A stretch of DNA of 64,000 nt, from assembly GCF_009857475.1 (NCBI RefSeq), contig NZ_WWCJ01000001.1:124001-188000 (forward strand). The letters run 5' to 3'. Positions 1-8,702 of this stretch are shown here, in pieces. How positions within the stretch are numbered: position 1 is the first letter of the stretch; each line of letters begins with the position of its first letter. Under the pieces are notes generated by a model, which did not search any database, was not told the DNA's origin, and was given only the letters and a program-made list of their open reading frames with translations. Both the position numbers and the translations under genes were made by a program. This DNA comes from Pseudoduganella guangdongensis. GTDB taxonomy: Bacteria > Pseudomonadota > Gammaproteobacteria > Burkholderiales > Burkholderiaceae_D.

Positions 1-557
1 CCGCCGCCAGCGCCGCCGTGCCGCCGCAACTACGGGTCGCCCTGGCCACGACCCACCTGCCGCTCAAAGACGTCAGCGCGGCGTTGACGCTGGACAGCCT
101 GGCGCAAACCCTGAACATCCTGGAGGCCGACCTGCGCCGCAAGTTCGGCCTCGCCGCCCCGCGCATCCTGGTGGCCGGCCTCAACCCGCACGCCGGCGAA
201 AACGGCTACCTGGGCCGCGAAGAAATCGACACCATCAGCCCCGCCCTGGCAGCGGCCAGGGAGCGCGGCATCGACGCCCGCGGCCCGTATCCGGCCGACA
301 CCCTGTTCCAGCCCAAATACCTGCAAGACGCCGACTGCGTCCTGGCCATGTACCACGACCAGGGCCTGCCGGTGTTGAAATACGCCACCTTCGGCCACGG
401 CGTCAACATCACCCTCGGCCTGCCGCTGATCCGCACCTCGGTCGACCACGGCACCGCGCTCGACCTGGCCGCGCAAGGCCTGGGCCGCGCCGACTGCTCC
501 AGCATGCAGGCCGCCCTGGAAGCCGCCCTGCAGATGGTGCAGGCCAGCCGCCCATAA
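1..557 (+). CDS. pdxA: 4-hydroxythreonine-4-phosphate dehydrogenase, C-terminal part
   Basis: PdxA oxidises 4-phosphohydroxy-L-threonine in the DXP-dependent pyridoxal 5'-phosphate pathway. The 5' end lies outside the window; the reading frame is open from base 3 and ends in TAA at 555-557. About 185 of roughly 330 family residues remain. The three metal-binding histidines of the family are visible in [26 protein letters not shown] and [13 protein letters not shown], followed by the conserved [16 protein letters not shown] segment. rsmA begins 12 bases downstream on the same strand; pdxA-rsmA linkage is common in proteobacteria and supports both calls. Confidence 0.95.
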   Translation, partial: AASAAVPPQLRVALATTHLPLKDVSAALTLDSLAQTLNILEADLRRKFGLAAPRILVAGLNPHAGENGYLGREEIDTISPALAAARERGIDARGPYPADTLFQPKYLQDADCVLAMYHDQGLPVLKYATFGHGVNITLGLPLIRTSVDHGTALDLAAQGLGRADCSSMQAALEAALQMVQASRP

Positions 558-569
558 GAAAGACAACAC

Positions 570-1340
570 ATGAAACACATCGCCCGCAAACGCTTCGGCC
601 AGAATTTCCTGCACGACGCCAACGTCCTTGGCAACATCATCGCCGGCATCGACCCGCGCCCCGGCGACACCATGGTGGAAATCGGCCCCGGCCTGGCCGC
701 CATGACCGATCTGCTGCTGAAATCCCTGCCGCACATGCACGTGGTCGAGCTTGACCGCGACCTGGTGGCGCGCCTGGAAAAGCGCTTCACGCGCGACCAG
801 CTCACCATCCACTCCGGCGACGCCCTCAAGTTCGACTTCGGTTCGATCCCGGTGCCGCCCGGGCAAAAGCTGCGCGTGGTCGGCAACCTGCCGTACAACA
901 TCTCCTCGCCGCTGCTGTTCCACCTGGCCGAATTCGCGCCGTTGGTGCAAGACCAGGTCTTCATGCTGCAAAAGGAAGTGGTGGAGCGCATGGTGGCCGA
1001 ACCCGGCACCAAGGCCTACAGCCGCCTGTCGGTGATGCTGCAGTGGCGCTACCGGATGGACATGCTGTTCATCGTCCCGCCGGAAGCGTTCGACCCGCCG
1101 CCGAAAGTCGATTCCGCCATCGTGCGCATGGTGCCCATTGAAAAGCCGCTGGCCTGCGACCCGGCGCGCCTGGAGGCGGTGGTGCAGAAAGCCTTCTCCC
1201 AGCGCCGCAAGGTAATCCGCAACTGCGTGGCCGGCATGTTCACCCCCGAGCAGCTGGAAGCCGTCGGCATCAACCCCGGCGACCGCCCGGAAACCGTCCC
1301 GGTCGAAGCCTACGTCGCCCTGGCCAACCTGCCCGTGTGA
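570..1340 (+). CDS. rsmA: 16S rRNA (adenine1518/1519-N6)-dimethyltransferase
   Basis: RsmA (KsgA) dimethylates two adjacent adenines in the 3'-terminal helix 45 of 16S rRNA, a late step of 30S assembly. The 256-residue protein opens with [10 protein letters not shown], has the SAM-binding VEIGPG motif near residue 36 and the catalytic [14 protein letters not shown] motif near residue 108. Length is normal. ATG at 570 lies 12 bases after pdxA, so the two are probably co-transcribed. Its 3' end faces a lipoprotein gene on the other strand. Confidence 0.96.
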   Translation: MKHIARKRFGQNFLHDANVLGNIIAGIDPRPGDTMVEIGPGLAAMTDLLLKSLPHMHVVELDRDLVARLEKRFTRDQLTIHSGDALKFDFGSIPVPPGQKLRVVGNLPYNISSPLLFHLAEFAPLVQDQVFMLQKEVVERMVAEPGTKAYSRLSVMLQWRYRMDMLFIVPPEAFDPPPKVDSAIVRMVPIEKPLACDPARLEAVVQKAFSQRRKVIRNCVAGMFTPEQLEAVGINPGDRPETVPVEAYVALANLPV

Positions 1341-1347
1341 ATTAGGC

Positions 1348-1373
1348 AAAAAAAACCCGCTCAGGGAGCGGGT
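1348..1373 (-). terminator. Rho-independent terminator for the minus-strand lipoprotein genes
   Basis: A 7-bp stem (ACCCGCT 1355-1361 with AGCGGGT 1367-1373, 5-base loop) is preceded on the plus strand by eight A residues, which read as a U-run after the hairpin on the minus strand. It lies about 100 bases beyond the stop of the minus-strand lipoprotein gene. On the plus strand the hairpin could still slow transcription leaving rsmA, but it has no following T-run there. Confidence 0.7.
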
Positions 1374-1474
1374 GAAATCCATTTCTTGTTAAGAAGTGGA
1401 GGAGACGGGTTGAGTATGCTGCGTCGCGGCATATTGTTCCAATTTATTTTTGGAATCCCAGTCATTCCATTTCT

Positions 1475-2056
1475 TTATATCTTGGCCACGCAGTCGATCT
1501 TCACGTCGCGGCGCTCGTAGTCGCCCATCACGCCGGTGCCATTGCTCAGGGTGCAGACCTGGCCGGCCGGCTGGTCCTTGATGGTCAGGCCGTAGGTCTG
1601 GCCGACCGGAATGTTGCCGAAGGTGAAGGTCGGCGCGCCTTTGGTAATGCTGAGCGGGGAGCCGAAGCTGCCATTGATGATGGTCAGGCCGTCGCCGGTC
1701 AGGTTGGTGATGGTGCCGCCCAGGGCGAAGGTCTTCTGGGCGCAGTTGACCACCACGTTGATGCTGGTGGTGTGGCCGGCCGAGCCCTGGCCGCTGGTGC
1801 CGGCGACTTCGCACACCATGTAGGCCGGGGACGACTTGACGCTCACGTTGTACATGGTGCCGTAGGAAATGCTGTTCGGGAAGCTGAAGCTGGAGGCGCC
1901 GGCCGGCACCTTCAGCGGATCGCTACCATTGTTTTCCAGCACCAGGCCGTCGCTGGTCAGGCCGAACACCGTGCCGCTGATGGTGAAGCTGGCCTTGCCA
2001 CCACAGCCGGCCAGGGCCACCGCCAGCAGGGCGGCGCCAAAGAGTTTTGCTTTCAT
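1475..2056 (-). CDS. Uncharacterised lipoprotein with two internal repeats
   Basis: The 193-residue product begins with a lipoprotein signal peptide ending in the lipobox LAGC, so it is probably anchored by a lipidated Cys near residue 18. The mature part consists of two repeats of about 85 residues: SGTVFGLTSDGLVLENNG and GGTITNLTGDGLTIINGS are equivalent openings, and each repeat ends with a Y.V.I...P.GQ-C type segment and a conserved cysteine. The upstream neighbour (2071-2649) is a paralogue with the same layout, 14 bases away, so the two form an operon. The family was not recognised; a beta-sandwich surface protein is a reasonable guess only. Confidence 0.8.
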   Translation of the reverse strand: MKAKLFGAALLAVALAGCGGKASFTISGTVFGLTSDGLVLENNGSDPLKVPAGASSFSFPNSISYGTMYNVSVKSSPAYMVCEVAGTSGQGSAGHTTSINVVVNCAQKTFALGGTITNLTGDGLTIINGSFGSPLSITKGAPTFTFGNIPVGQTYGLTIKDQPAGQVCTLSNGTGVMGDYERRDVKIDCVAKI

Positions 2057-2070
2057 CGGGTTTTCCTAAA

Positions 2071-2649
2071 TTATTGGCAAGTGACGTTCACGTTGGCAAC
2101 CTTTTGCGCCAGCGGCATGACACCCGAGGCGTTGGCCAGGGCGCAGGTCTGGCCGGCCGGCTGCGACAGGATGGTGACGCCGTACGGGGCCAGGTTGTTG
2201 ATCTTGGTCGCGAACTCCCAGCGCGTGCTATTGGCCGGCACGGCCACGGTCAGGGGGCCGTTGGCCAGCACCAGGCCGCTGGTGGTCAGGTTGCTCACTT
2301 CGCCGCCCAGCTCGTACGTATTCGGGGTGCAGGTGACCACGGTTTGCTGGTAAGAGTAGTAGTTGATCTTGCCGGTGTTGTTGGCGAGCTTGCATACCGT
2401 GCCGTCCGGCGGGGTCTTGATCGTGACGTTGAAGGCGGCGTCCGGTTCCATCAAGGTCTTGAAGGTGGCGGTGCCGGAACCGGTCACGAGCAGCTCGTCG
2501 CCGCCATTGTTCAGCAGCACCAGGCCGGTGCGGTCCAGACCCACCACCTGGACCACCAGGGGCAGGCTGCCATTGCCACCGCCACCGCAGGCGGCCAGGC
2601 CGGCGGCGCACAGCAGGGCTGCGGCGGCAGACAGATACTTACTCTTCAT
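2071..2649 (-). CDS. Uncharacterised lipoprotein, paralogue of its downstream neighbour
   Basis: This 192-residue lipoprotein has the lipobox LAAC followed by a Gly-rich linker (GGGGNGS). Two repeats are visible, opening VQVVGLDRTGLVLLNNG and LGGEVSNLTTSGLVLANG, each ending in a TVCKLAN/QTCALAN-like cysteine segment and a V.VTC strand. It is the first gene of a two-gene minus-strand operon and probably arose by tandem duplication. No enzymatic motif is seen. The upstream 129 bases are shared with the divergent HAD hydrolase gene. Confidence 0.8.
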   Translation of the reverse strand: MKSKYLSAAAALLCAAGLAACGGGGNGSLPLVVQVVGLDRTGLVLLNNGGDELLVTGSGTATFKTLMEPDAAFNVTIKTPPDGTVCKLANNTGKINYYSYQQTVVTCTPNTYELGGEVSNLTTSGLVLANGPLTVAVPANSTRWEFATKINNLAPYGVTILSQPAGQTCALANASGVMPLAQKVANVNVTCQ

Positions 2650-2771
2650 TCCACATTCTCCAGTCGGTTTCGCGCGTCGGCGCCGTTCAAATCGGCGCCT
2701 ATTTTAGTGCATTTGCCACATCTTTAGCCGTTTTGGCTTGCTTTTCCCTTGTAACAGCTTGCAACCGGGCT

Positions 2772-2780
2772 TGGTACAAT
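2772..2780 (+). promoter_or_regulatory. Extended -10 promoter of the HAD hydrolase gene (candidate)
   Basis: TGG followed directly by TACAAT (2775-2780) forms an extended -10 element. Transcription would start near 2786-2788, at the ATG at 2788, which would give a leaderless or nearly leaderless mRNA. The best -35-like hexamer, TTGTAA at 2749-2754, has a 20-base spacer, longer than ideal. Confidence 0.4.
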
Positions 2781-2787
2781 GGCCGCC

Positions 2788-3483
2788 ATGAAGCCCAAAG
2801 CCATCCTGTTCGACCTGGACGATACCCTGTGGCCGATCGCGCCCGTCATCGCCGCAGCGGAAGTGACCCTGCACGCCTGGCTCACCACGCACGCGCCGAA
2901 AGTGGCGGCGGCGTGGTCGATCGAGGCCCTGCGCGCGCACCGCGCCGAGCTGGCGGCGGCCCGGCCCGAGCTGCTGATCGACCTCGGCCAGCTGCGCCGC
3001 GCCAGCCTGCAGGCGGCCTTCGCGGCGGCGGGCGAGGCGGAGCACCAGGTGGACGGCGCCATGACCCACTTTTTTGCCGCGCGCAACGCCGTCACGCCCT
3101 ACGACGACGTGCTGCCCGGCCTGCTCAAGCTGCGCCAGCACGTGCAGCTGGGCGCCATCAGCAATGGCAATGCCAACCTTGAAGTGATCGGCCTGGCCCA
3201 CCATTTTGAGGTATCGCTGGCGGCCGCGCATTTCGGCGCCGCCAAGCCGGACCCGGGCATCTTCCGTGCCGCCTGCCAGGCGCTCGGCGTGGCGCCGTCC
3301 GACGCGGTCTATGTCGGCGACGACCTGGCGCTGGACGTGGCGGGGGCGCAGGCGGCCGGCCTGCGTGCGGTGTGGATGAACCGGCGTGGCGCTGCCTTGC
3401 CGGACGGCGCGCCGCAACCGGACGCGATTTGTGCCACGCTTGATGAACTGCTTGCGTGGCTGGAACAACAGTTGGCAGAATAG
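2788..3483 (+). CDS. HAD-superfamily hydrolase
   Basis: A 231-residue haloacid dehalogenase-fold phosphatase-like enzyme. Motif I is FDLDDTLW (nucleophile and second Asp), motif II is the ISNGN segment, motif III is the Lys in [10 protein letters not shown], and motif IV is [17 protein letters not shown]. The helical cap between motifs I and II marks subfamily IA. The substrate cannot be read from sequence. ATG 2788 was chosen because [15 protein letters not shown] matches family N-termini and no ribosome site precedes the in-frame ATG at 2779. hrcA starts 4 bases downstream, suggesting co-transcription. Confidence 0.88.
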   Translation: MKPKAILFDLDDTLWPIAPVIAAAEVTLHAWLTTHAPKVAAAWSIEALRAHRAELAAARPELLIDLGQLRRASLQAAFAAAGEAEHQVDGAMTHFFAARNAVTPYDDVLPGLLKLRQHVQLGAISNGNANLEVIGLAHHFEVSLAAAHFGAAKPDPGIFRAACQALGVAPSDAVYVGDDLALDVAGAQAAGLRAVWMNRRGAALPDGAPQPDAICATLDELLAWLEQQLAE

Positions 3484-3487
3484 ACGT

Positions 3488-4504
3488 ATGCATCTCGATA
3501 TCCGTGCCCAAACCCTGCTCAAAGCCCTGGTCGAGCGTTATATCGCCGACGGCCAGCCGGTCGGCTCGCGCGCCCTGTCCAAGCTGTCCGGCCTGGAGCT
3601 CTCGCCCGCCACCATCCGCAACGTCATGGCGGACCTGGAGGAGCAGGGCTATGTGTCCAGCCCGCACACCTCGGCCGGGCGCATCCCGACCCCGCGCGGC
3701 TACCGCATCTTCGTCGACACCCTGTTGACGGTGCAGCATATCGATGAAAGCGCGATGCAGGCCGGCCTGCGCGGCAACTCGCCGCAGCCGCAAAAGCTGA
3801 TCGCCAACGCGGCCCAGATGCTGTCCTCGCTGACCCAGTTCGCCGGCGTGGTGCTGGCGCCGCGCCATGAGTCGGTGTTCCAGCAAATCGAATTCCTGCG
3901 GCTGGGCGAAAAGCGCGTGCTGCTGGTGATCGTGGCGCCCTCGGGCGACGTGCAGAACCGCATCCTGCTGACCGACGTCGACTACACGCCGGCCCAGCTG
4001 CAGCAGTCGGCCAATTTCATCAACCAGCATTATTCCGGCCTGTCGTTCGACGACGTGCGCGGCCGCCTGCAGGGCGAGCTGCGCCAGCTGCGCGACGATA
4101 TGGGGCGCCTGATGCAGGCGGCGGTGGAGGCCGGCAGCGAAGCGATGGCCGAATCGTCCGAGGATATGGTGATCGCGGGCGAACGCAACCTGCTGTCGGT
4201 GAGCGACCTGTCTTCCAATATGTCCTCGCTGCGCGCCATGTTCGACCTGTTCGAGCAGAAAACCGGGCTGGTGCAGCTGCTGGACGTGTCGTCCAAGGCG
4301 TCCGGCGTGCAGATTTTCATCGGCGGCGATTCGCAGCTGGTGCCGATGGATGAAATGAGCGTGGTGACCGCGCCTTACGAGGCGAACGGCAAGATCGTGG
4401 GGACGCTGGGGGTGATCGGGCCGACCCGCATGGCGTATGAGCGGGTGATTCCGATTGTGGATATCACGTCGCGGCTGCTGTCGAATGCTTTGAGCAACCA
4501 GTAA
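3488..4504 (+). CDS. hrcA: Heat-inducible transcription repressor HrcA
   Basis: HrcA binds the CIRCE inverted repeat ahead of groE/dnaK operons and represses them until heat shock titrates GroEL. The 338-residue protein shows the N-terminal winged helix ([20 protein letters not shown], then [20 protein letters not shown]), the conserved [17 protein letters not shown] motif, a GAF-like core, and the C-terminal [20 protein letters not shown] segment. The start at 3488 fits the family; longer upstream readings overlap the HAD gene. No CIRCE element was noticed near the gene and no chaperone gene is in the window. Confidence 0.95.
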   Translation: MHLDIRAQTLLKALVERYIADGQPVGSRALSKLSGLELSPATIRNVMADLEEQGYVSSPHTSAGRIPTPRGYRIFVDTLLTVQHIDESAMQAGLRGNSPQPQKLIANAAQMLSSLTQFAGVVLAPRHESVFQQIEFLRLGEKRVLLVIVAPSGDVQNRILLTDVDYTPAQLQQSANFINQHYSGLSFDDVRGRLQGELRQLRDDMGRLMQAAVEAGSEAMAESSEDMVIAGERNLLSVSDLSSNMSSLRAMFDLFEQKTGLVQLLDVSSKASGVQIFIGGDSQLVPMDEMSVVTAPYEANGKIVGTLGVIGPTRMAYERVIPIVDITSRLLSNALSNQ

Positions 4505-4532
4505 AAAAAATGGGGACGTACCCCATTTTTTT
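4504..4532. terminator. Bidirectional rho-independent terminator between hrcA and fur
   Basis: The stem TGGGG/CCCCA (4511-4515 with 4521-4525) is flanked by an A-run on the left and a T-run on the right, so A:T pairing extends the stem and both strands read a U-run after the hairpin. It ends hrcA on the plus strand and fur on the minus strand, whose stop codon lies inside the T-run at 4531-4533. Confidence 0.85.
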
Positions 4533-4959
4533 AGTGCTTGTGCGGGCACTGCTCCTTGGTGCAGGTGCCGTAGATCGCCAGCGCATGCTCGGCAATCTTG
4601 AAGCCGCGTTCGGCGGCGATGCGCTGCTGGCGCTTTTCAATCTCGTCGTCCACGAATTCCTCCACGCGGCCGCAGTCCAGGCACACCAGGTGGTCGTGGT
4701 GCGAGCCTTCGTTCAGCTCGAAAATCGCCTTGCCGCTCTCGAAGTGGTTGCGGTGCAGCAGGCCGGCCTGCTCGAACTGGGTCAGCACGCGGTACACCGT
4801 GGCCAGGCCGACATCCATATTCTCGGCCAGCAGCAGCTTGTACACGTCTTCCGCCGTCAAGTGGCGCACGGGGCTGCTCTGAAAAATATCAAGGATCTTC
4901 AGGCGCGGCAGGGTAGCCTTCAGGCCGGACGCCTTCAGGTCGGTAGGGCTGTTACTCAT
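4531..4959 (-). CDS. fur: Ferric uptake regulator
   Basis: Fur is the iron-responsive repressor of siderophore and iron-transport genes. The 142-residue product has the winged-helix domain ([15 protein letters not shown], then [21 protein letters not shown]), the metal-rich [16 protein letters not shown] segment with a CxxC, and a second C....C pair near the C-terminus ([10 protein letters not shown]). The ATG at 4957-4959 gives the usual N-terminus. bamE is divergent, an arrangement known from several beta- and gammaproteobacteria. Confidence 0.96.
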   Translation of the reverse strand: MSNSPTDLKASGLKATLPRLKILDIFQSSPVRHLTAEDVYKLLLAENMDVGLATVYRVLTQFEQAGLLHRNHFESGKAIFELNEGSHHDHLVCLDCGRVEEFVDDEIEKRQQRIAAERGFKIAEHALAIYGTCTKEQCPHKH

Positions 4960-4980
4960 GTTTGCTAACGTCAGTTGCGG

Positions 4981-5014
4981 GAAGTGCTTTATGATATAGC
5001 GTTTTAGGCACTTC
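4981..5014. promoter_or_regulatory. Inverted repeat in the fur-bamE divergent promoter region
   Basis: GAAGTGC (4981-4987) and GCACTTC (5008-5014) form a 7-bp inverted repeat separated by 20 bases. The gap contains AT-rich -10-like sequence (TATGAT 4990-4995). The position between two divergent genes suits an operator or a short mRNA hairpin ahead of bamE. It does not resemble a Fur box. Confidence 0.35.
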
Positions 5015-5040
5015 TGCTCACGGAATTGAGGTTTCATAAC

Positions 5041-5592
5041 ATGCGTTCCACCCCGCTGTCTTTGTTGCAACGTAGCACTCCGCTGCTGGCCGCCGCCCTG
5101 TTGGCCGCCTGCGCCAGCAAGCCGGCCACGGTGACCCCGGTCGAGGCTTCCCAGGGCGCCCAGACCAGCACCATCACCCAGGTGCAGAAATTCCTGTGGT
5201 TCTTCTCGCCCTACCGGCCGGATATCCAGCAGGGCAACTTCGTTTCGCAGGAAATGCTGGCCCAGCTCAAGACCGGCATGGGCAAGGACCAGGTGAAATT
5301 CCTGCTCGGCACCCCGCTCATGGCCGACCCCTTCCACGCCCAGCGCTGGGACTACCCGTTCCGCCTGGCCAAGGGCAATGGCGAGCTGACCACCAGCACG
5401 GTGGTGGTGTATTTCGACAAAGACGACAAGGTGGCGCGCTTCGAAGGCGGCAACCTGCCGACCGAGCAGGAGTACATTGCCCGCATCGCCGGCCCGATCA
5501 AGGATTTCAAGCGCGCCGAAAACGCCAAAGGCAACGCCGCGCCGGGCAAGGCGCCGCTGCCGGGCGGCCAGGAATCGGGCCAGAAGCAATAA
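5041..5592 (+). CDS. bamE: Outer-membrane assembly lipoprotein BamE
   Basis: BamE (SmpA/OmlA) is a small lipoprotein of the BAM complex that inserts beta-barrel proteins into the outer membrane. The product has a lipoprotein signal peptide with lipobox LAAC and the family core [39 protein letters not shown] and [17 protein letters not shown]. The charged, Gly/Pro/Gln-rich tail after residue ~160 is longer than in E. coli, as is usual in betaproteobacteria. ATG 5041 has a GAGG ribosome site at about 10 bases; an upstream in-frame TTG at 5026 is less likely. dapB follows 10 bases later. Confidence 0.93.
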   Translation: MRSTPLSLLQRSTPLLAAALLAACASKPATVTPVEASQGAQTSTITQVQKFLWFFSPYRPDIQQGNFVSQEMLAQLKTGMGKDQVKFLLGTPLMADPFHAQRWDYPFRLAKGNGELTTSTVVVYFDKDDKVARFEGGNLPTEQEYIARIAGPIKDFKRAENAKGNAAPGKAPLPGGQESGQKQ

Positions 5593-5602
5593 AGGATAGA
5601 GC

Positions 5603-6412
5603 ATGACGCAATTGAAAATCGCCATCGCCGGCGCCAGCGGCCGCATGGGCCATATGCTGATCGAGGCGGTGCAGGCGGCGCCGGACGCGCGCCTGGCCGG
5701 CGCCCTGGACCGCGCCGGTTCGCCCGCCCTGGGCCAGGACGCGGCGGCCTTCACCGGCCAGCCGGCCGGCGTGGCCGTGACGGCCGACCTGGCCACCGGC
5801 CTGGCCGAGGCCGACGTGCTGATCGACTTCACCCGCCCGGAAGGCACGCTGGAGCACCTGGCTTACTGCGCCGAGCATGGCGTGAAGCTGGTGATCGGCA
5901 CCACCGGCTTTGACGAAGCGGGCAAGGCGGCCATCGCCAAGGCGGCCGAGAAGACCGCCATCGTGTTCGCGCCGAATATGAGCGTGGGCGTGAACGTGAC
6001 CCTCAAGCTGCTGGAATTCGCGGCCAAGCAGTTCGACATCGGCTACGACATCGAGATCATCGAGGCGCACCACCGCCACAAGGTGGACGCGCCGTCCGGC
6101 ACCGCGCTGAAAATGGGCGAGGTGATCGCCGACGCCCTGGGGCGCGACCTGAAAAAGGTCGGCGTGTTCGCGCGCGAAGGCGTGACCGGCCCGCGCGACC
6201 CGTCGCAGATCGGCTTTGCCACCGTGCGCGGCGGCGACATCATCGGCGACCATACCGTGATGTTCGCGACCGAGGGCGAGCGCATCGAAATCAGCCACAA
6301 ATCGTCCTCGCGCCAGCACTACGCCAACGGCTCGCTGCGCGCGGCGCAGTTCCTGGCCGATAAAAAGACCGGCCTTTACGATATGTACGACGTGCTGGGC
6401 CTGAACGGCTGA
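5603..6412 (+). CDS. dapB: 4-hydroxy-tetrahydrodipicolinate reductase
   Basis: DapB carries out the NAD(P)H-dependent reduction of hydroxy-tetrahydrodipicolinate in lysine and diaminopimelate synthesis. The 269-residue protein has the Rossmann motif IAGASGRMG, the ligand motif [20 protein letters not shown] with catalytic His and Lys, and FVxGA-equivalent [11 protein letters not shown]. Its TGA (6410-6412) overlaps the ATG of the next gene in TGATG, indicating translational coupling. Confidence 0.96.
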   Translation: MTQLKIAIAGASGRMGHMLIEAVQAAPDARLAGALDRAGSPALGQDAAAFTGQPAGVAVTADLATGLAEADVLIDFTRPEGTLEHLAYCAEHGVKLVIGTTGFDEAGKAAIAKAAEKTAIVFAPNMSVGVNVTLKLLEFAAKQFDIGYDIEIIEAHHRHKVDAPSGTALKMGEVIADALGRDLKKVGVFAREGVTGPRDPSQIGFATVRGGDIIGDHTVMFATEGERIEISHKSSSRQHYANGSLRAAQFLADKKTGLYDMYDVLGLNG

Positions 6413-7068
6413 TGGAGCACTTCACCTTCGCCAGCTACTGGGAACGCGGCGACGCGATCAGCCACGGTGTGGCTTACCTGCTGCTGGCGATGTCGCTGGC
6501 GTCCTGGTTCTTCATCCTGTGGAAGGGCTGGGCCTCCTGGCGCACCCGGCGCGCGGCGCCGGCGGTGCAGGCCTTCTGGGATGCGCCGACCGTGGCCGAT
6601 GGCGTGGCCTTGATGGCGGCGCGCGACCAGGAAGGCATTTTCGCGGCCGTGGCGCAAGCTGCGTCCGGCCAGCTGGCGCGCGCCAAAGCTGGCAGCATCG
6701 CCGCCGAGATGGGGCGCAGCGAACAGGCCACGCGCGTGCTGCGCGACGCCATCCATGCCTCGACCACGCGGCTGGAGACCGGCTTGACCCTGCTGGCGTC
6801 GATCGCTTCCACCGCGCCGTTTGTCGGCCTGCTCGGCACCGTGTGGGGCATTTACCATGCGCTGGCGGCGGTGTCGTCGTCGGGCACGGTGCAGATCGAC
6901 AAGGTGGCCGGGCCGGTGGGCGAGGCCTTGATCATGACCGGCGTCGGCCTGGTGGTGGCAATTCCGGCGGTGCTGGCGTATAACGGTTTTAACCGCATCA
7001 ACCGCATTACGCTGTCCGAGCTGGACGCGTTTGCGCATGATTTGCACGCTTACCTGACCAAGGGGTAA
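6412..7068 (+). CDS. exbB: MotA/TolQ/ExbB proton-channel family protein
   Basis: A 218-residue inner-membrane protein of the ExbB/TolQ family, which with ExbD/TolR forms the proton-driven motor that energises TonB or Tol. Three hydrophobic segments are seen, near residues 20-40, 125-155 and 175-200, with the family motif SIASTAPFVGLLGTVWGIYHA and the GEALIMTGVGLVVAIPAVL helix. The exbD gene follows after 4 bases. No tonB, tolA, tolB or pal is adjacent, so ExbB versus TolQ cannot be settled; the short length and lack of tol neighbours favour ExbB-like. Confidence 0.85.
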   Translation: MEHFTFASYWERGDAISHGVAYLLLAMSLASWFFILWKGWASWRTRRAAPAVQAFWDAPTVADGVALMAARDQEGIFAAVAQAASGQLARAKAGSIAAEMGRSEQATRVLRDAIHASTTRLETGLTLLASIASTAPFVGLLGTVWGIYHALAAVSSSGTVQIDKVAGPVGEALIMTGVGLVVAIPAVLAYNGFNRINRITLSELDAFAHDLHAYLTKG

Positions 7069-7072
7069 GGCC

Positions 7073-7495
7073 ATGGCCTTCGGCGCCTTCAACCATCACC
7101 GGCAACGCGAGTCCATGGCGGACATCAATGTCACGCCGATGGTGGACGTGATGCTGGTGCTGCTGGTGATCTTCATCATCAGCGCGCCGATGTTTACCAA
7201 TGCGGTGCAGCTGGAACTGCCGAAGGCGCAGGCCAAGGCCGTGCCGCAGGAGGCCGAGACGGTGTCGATCGCGATCGATGCCGCCGGGACGATTTACTGG
7301 AATAACGATGCCTTGGCGCCGGGCGGGCTGGAACAGCGCCTGGTGCAGGCGGCGGGTGTGTCGCCGCAGCCGGAGTTGCAGCTGCGCGCGGATAAGGATA
7401 CCCGTTATGAAGTGGTGGCGCAGGTGATGGCGGCGGCGCAGTCGCATGGCCTTACTCGCCTGGGTTTTGTCACCGATCCGAAGGAAAAGAAATAA
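7073..7495 (+). CDS. exbD: ExbD/TolR family biopolymer transport protein
   Basis: The 140-residue product has a short cytoplasmic start, one transmembrane helix (VDVMLVLLVIFIISAPMF, with the channel Asp in DINVTPMVDVML near residue 23) and a periplasmic domain of about 95 residues. It pairs with the preceding ExbB-like subunit. The stop TAA (7493-7495) overlaps the ATG of the following barstar-like gene. Confidence 0.9.
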   Translation: MAFGAFNHHRQRESMADINVTPMVDVMLVLLVIFIISAPMFTNAVQLELPKAQAKAVPQEAETVSIAIDAAGTIYWNNDALAPGGLEQRLVQAAGVSPQPELQLRADKDTRYEVVAQVMAAAQSHGLTRLGFVTDPKEKK

Positions 7496-7812
7496 TGGCC
7501 ATTGCCACTTTGAACGGCGCCGTGATCGGCGATGAGGCTGCATTCCATGCGGCGTGCCAGGCGGAGCTGGGGTTTCCGGCTTCGTATACCAGCTCGATTG
7601 ACGCTTGGGTGGATTGCCTGTCTTACCTGCGCGATGATGACAATATGACCAAGTTCAGGCTCAAGCCGAACGAGGTGCTGGAGATTGTGATCACCGATTC
7701 GAAGAAGATGCCGCAGGATCTGCTGGAGGAGGTTTCCTTTTGCGTGGGCGGCATCAATGAGCGCTATGAGGATTACGGCGAGAAGCCGGCGTTGAAGCTG
7801 ACTTTGCGCTAG
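7495..7812 (+). CDS. Barstar-like small protein
   Basis: This 105-residue protein resembles the barstar (barnase inhibitor) fold: LNGAVIGDEAAFHAACQAEL, then GFPASYTSSIDAWVDCLSYL, and a C-terminal strand ALKLTLR. In barstars the FHxxxxxxLGFPxxYGxNxDAxxDCL region includes the helix that blocks the RNase active site. Here the usual G-N-N is T-S-S. No barnase-like RNase is adjacent. The start overlaps the exbD stop by one base, so it is translated as the last gene of the dapB operon. Role unknown; a stand-alone immunity remnant or a structural homologue with another partner are both possible. Confidence 0.7.
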   Translation: MAIATLNGAVIGDEAAFHAACQAELGFPASYTSSIDAWVDCLSYLRDDDNMTKFRLKPNEVLEIVITDSKKMPQDLLEEVSFCVGGINERYEDYGEKPALKLTLR

Positions 7813-7862
7813 ACCCGGCAAGGCGGGGTCTGACCCTCGGGTCAGACCCTGGTTTACCGGGT
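7813..7862. repeat. REP-like palindrome, copy 1
   Basis: The core is an 11-bp perfect stem, GGGTCTGACCC (7826-7836) with GGGTCAGACCC (7839-7849), and a 2-base loop. An outer pair ACCCGG/CCGGGT (7813-7818 and 7857-7862) encloses it and runs into the last codons of map. It sits between two convergent genes and may work as a terminator for both although it has no T-run. The same core recurs at 16.9, 18.2 and 25.6 kb. Confidence 0.75.
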
Positions 7863-8645
7863 TTGCTCGCCCGGCGCCAACGTCAGCACATCAAAGCCGG
7901 TCTCAGTCACCGCCACCATATGCTCCCACTGCGCCGACAGCGAGCGGTCGGCGGTCACCACCGTCCACCCATCCGGCAGCGCACGCGTCGGATGCTTGCC
8001 GGCATTAATCATCGGCTCGATGGTAAACACCATGCCCGGCTCCAGCACCATCCCGGTCCCAGGCTTGCCATAGTGCAGCACCTGCGGATCCTCGTGGTAC
8101 ACCATGCCAATGCCATGCCCGCAATAATCGCGCACCACGCTATAGCCGGCCGCCTCGGCCAGCTTCTGGATCGCATGCCCCACATCGCCCAGGCGCGCAC
8201 CCGGCTTCACCGCGCGGATGCCAGCCCACATGGCGTCATACGTCACCTCGCACAGCTTCTGCGCCGCCTTGGACGGGGTGCCGACGTAGTACATGCGGCT
8301 GGTGTCGCCAAACCATTCATCCTTGATTACGGCCACATCGATGTTGATGATGTCGCCGTCCTTCAGTATCTTCTTCGGCGTCGGGATGCCGTGGCACACC
8401 ACCTCGTTGACCGAGGTGCAGACGGTGCCGGTAAAGCCGCCATAGCCGACATTGGCCGGAATCACCTTCAGCGTGTTGACGATGTAGTCGTTGCACAGCT
8501 GGTCCAGCTGGGCGGTGGTGGCGCCCGGCTTGACGTGCGGGGCGATGAAGGTGAGAACGTCGGCCGCCAGCTGGCCGGCCACGCGCGCGAGTTCCACCTG
8601 GTCGGGTGTCTTGATCAGGATGGCTTTGTTGTTACGCTTGCGCAT
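7854..8645 (-). CDS. map: Type I methionine aminopeptidase
   Basis: Removes the N-terminal methionine from nascent proteins. The 263-residue enzyme has all metal ligands: the two Asp in NIDVAVIKDEWFGDTSRM, the His in CGHGIGMVYHEDP, and the two Glu in FTIEPM and WEHMVAVTE. Length and motifs are those of bacterial type Ia enzymes. It is not next to rpsB here, where map often lies, and may be one of several map copies. Its stop lies inside the flanking palindromic repeat. Confidence 0.95.
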   Translation of the reverse strand: MRKRNNKAILIKTPDQVELARVAGQLAADVLTFIAPHVKPGATTAQLDQLCNDYIVNTLKVIPANVGYGGFTGTVCTSVNEVVCHGIPTPKKILKDGDIINIDVAVIKDEWFGDTSRMYYVGTPSKAAQKLCEVTYDAMWAGIRAVKPGARLGDVGHAIQKLAEAAGYSVVRDYCGHGIGMVYHEDPQVLHYGKPGTGMVLEPGMVFTIEPMINAGKHPTRALPDGWTVVTADRSLSAQWEHMVAVTETGFDVLTLAPGEQTR

Positions 8646-8702
8646 GGCGGGACTTTCTGAAAGCGGAAGGGGCGCATGGTATCACAGGCGCCCATCCCCG
8701 GC

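Noticed and set aside
4504..4532. hrcA-fur hairpin as a fifth member of the REP-like family
   Set aside because: Its stem is TGGGG/CCCCA without the GGGTCAG core and it is flanked by A- and T-runs, so it is an ordinary bidirectional terminator.
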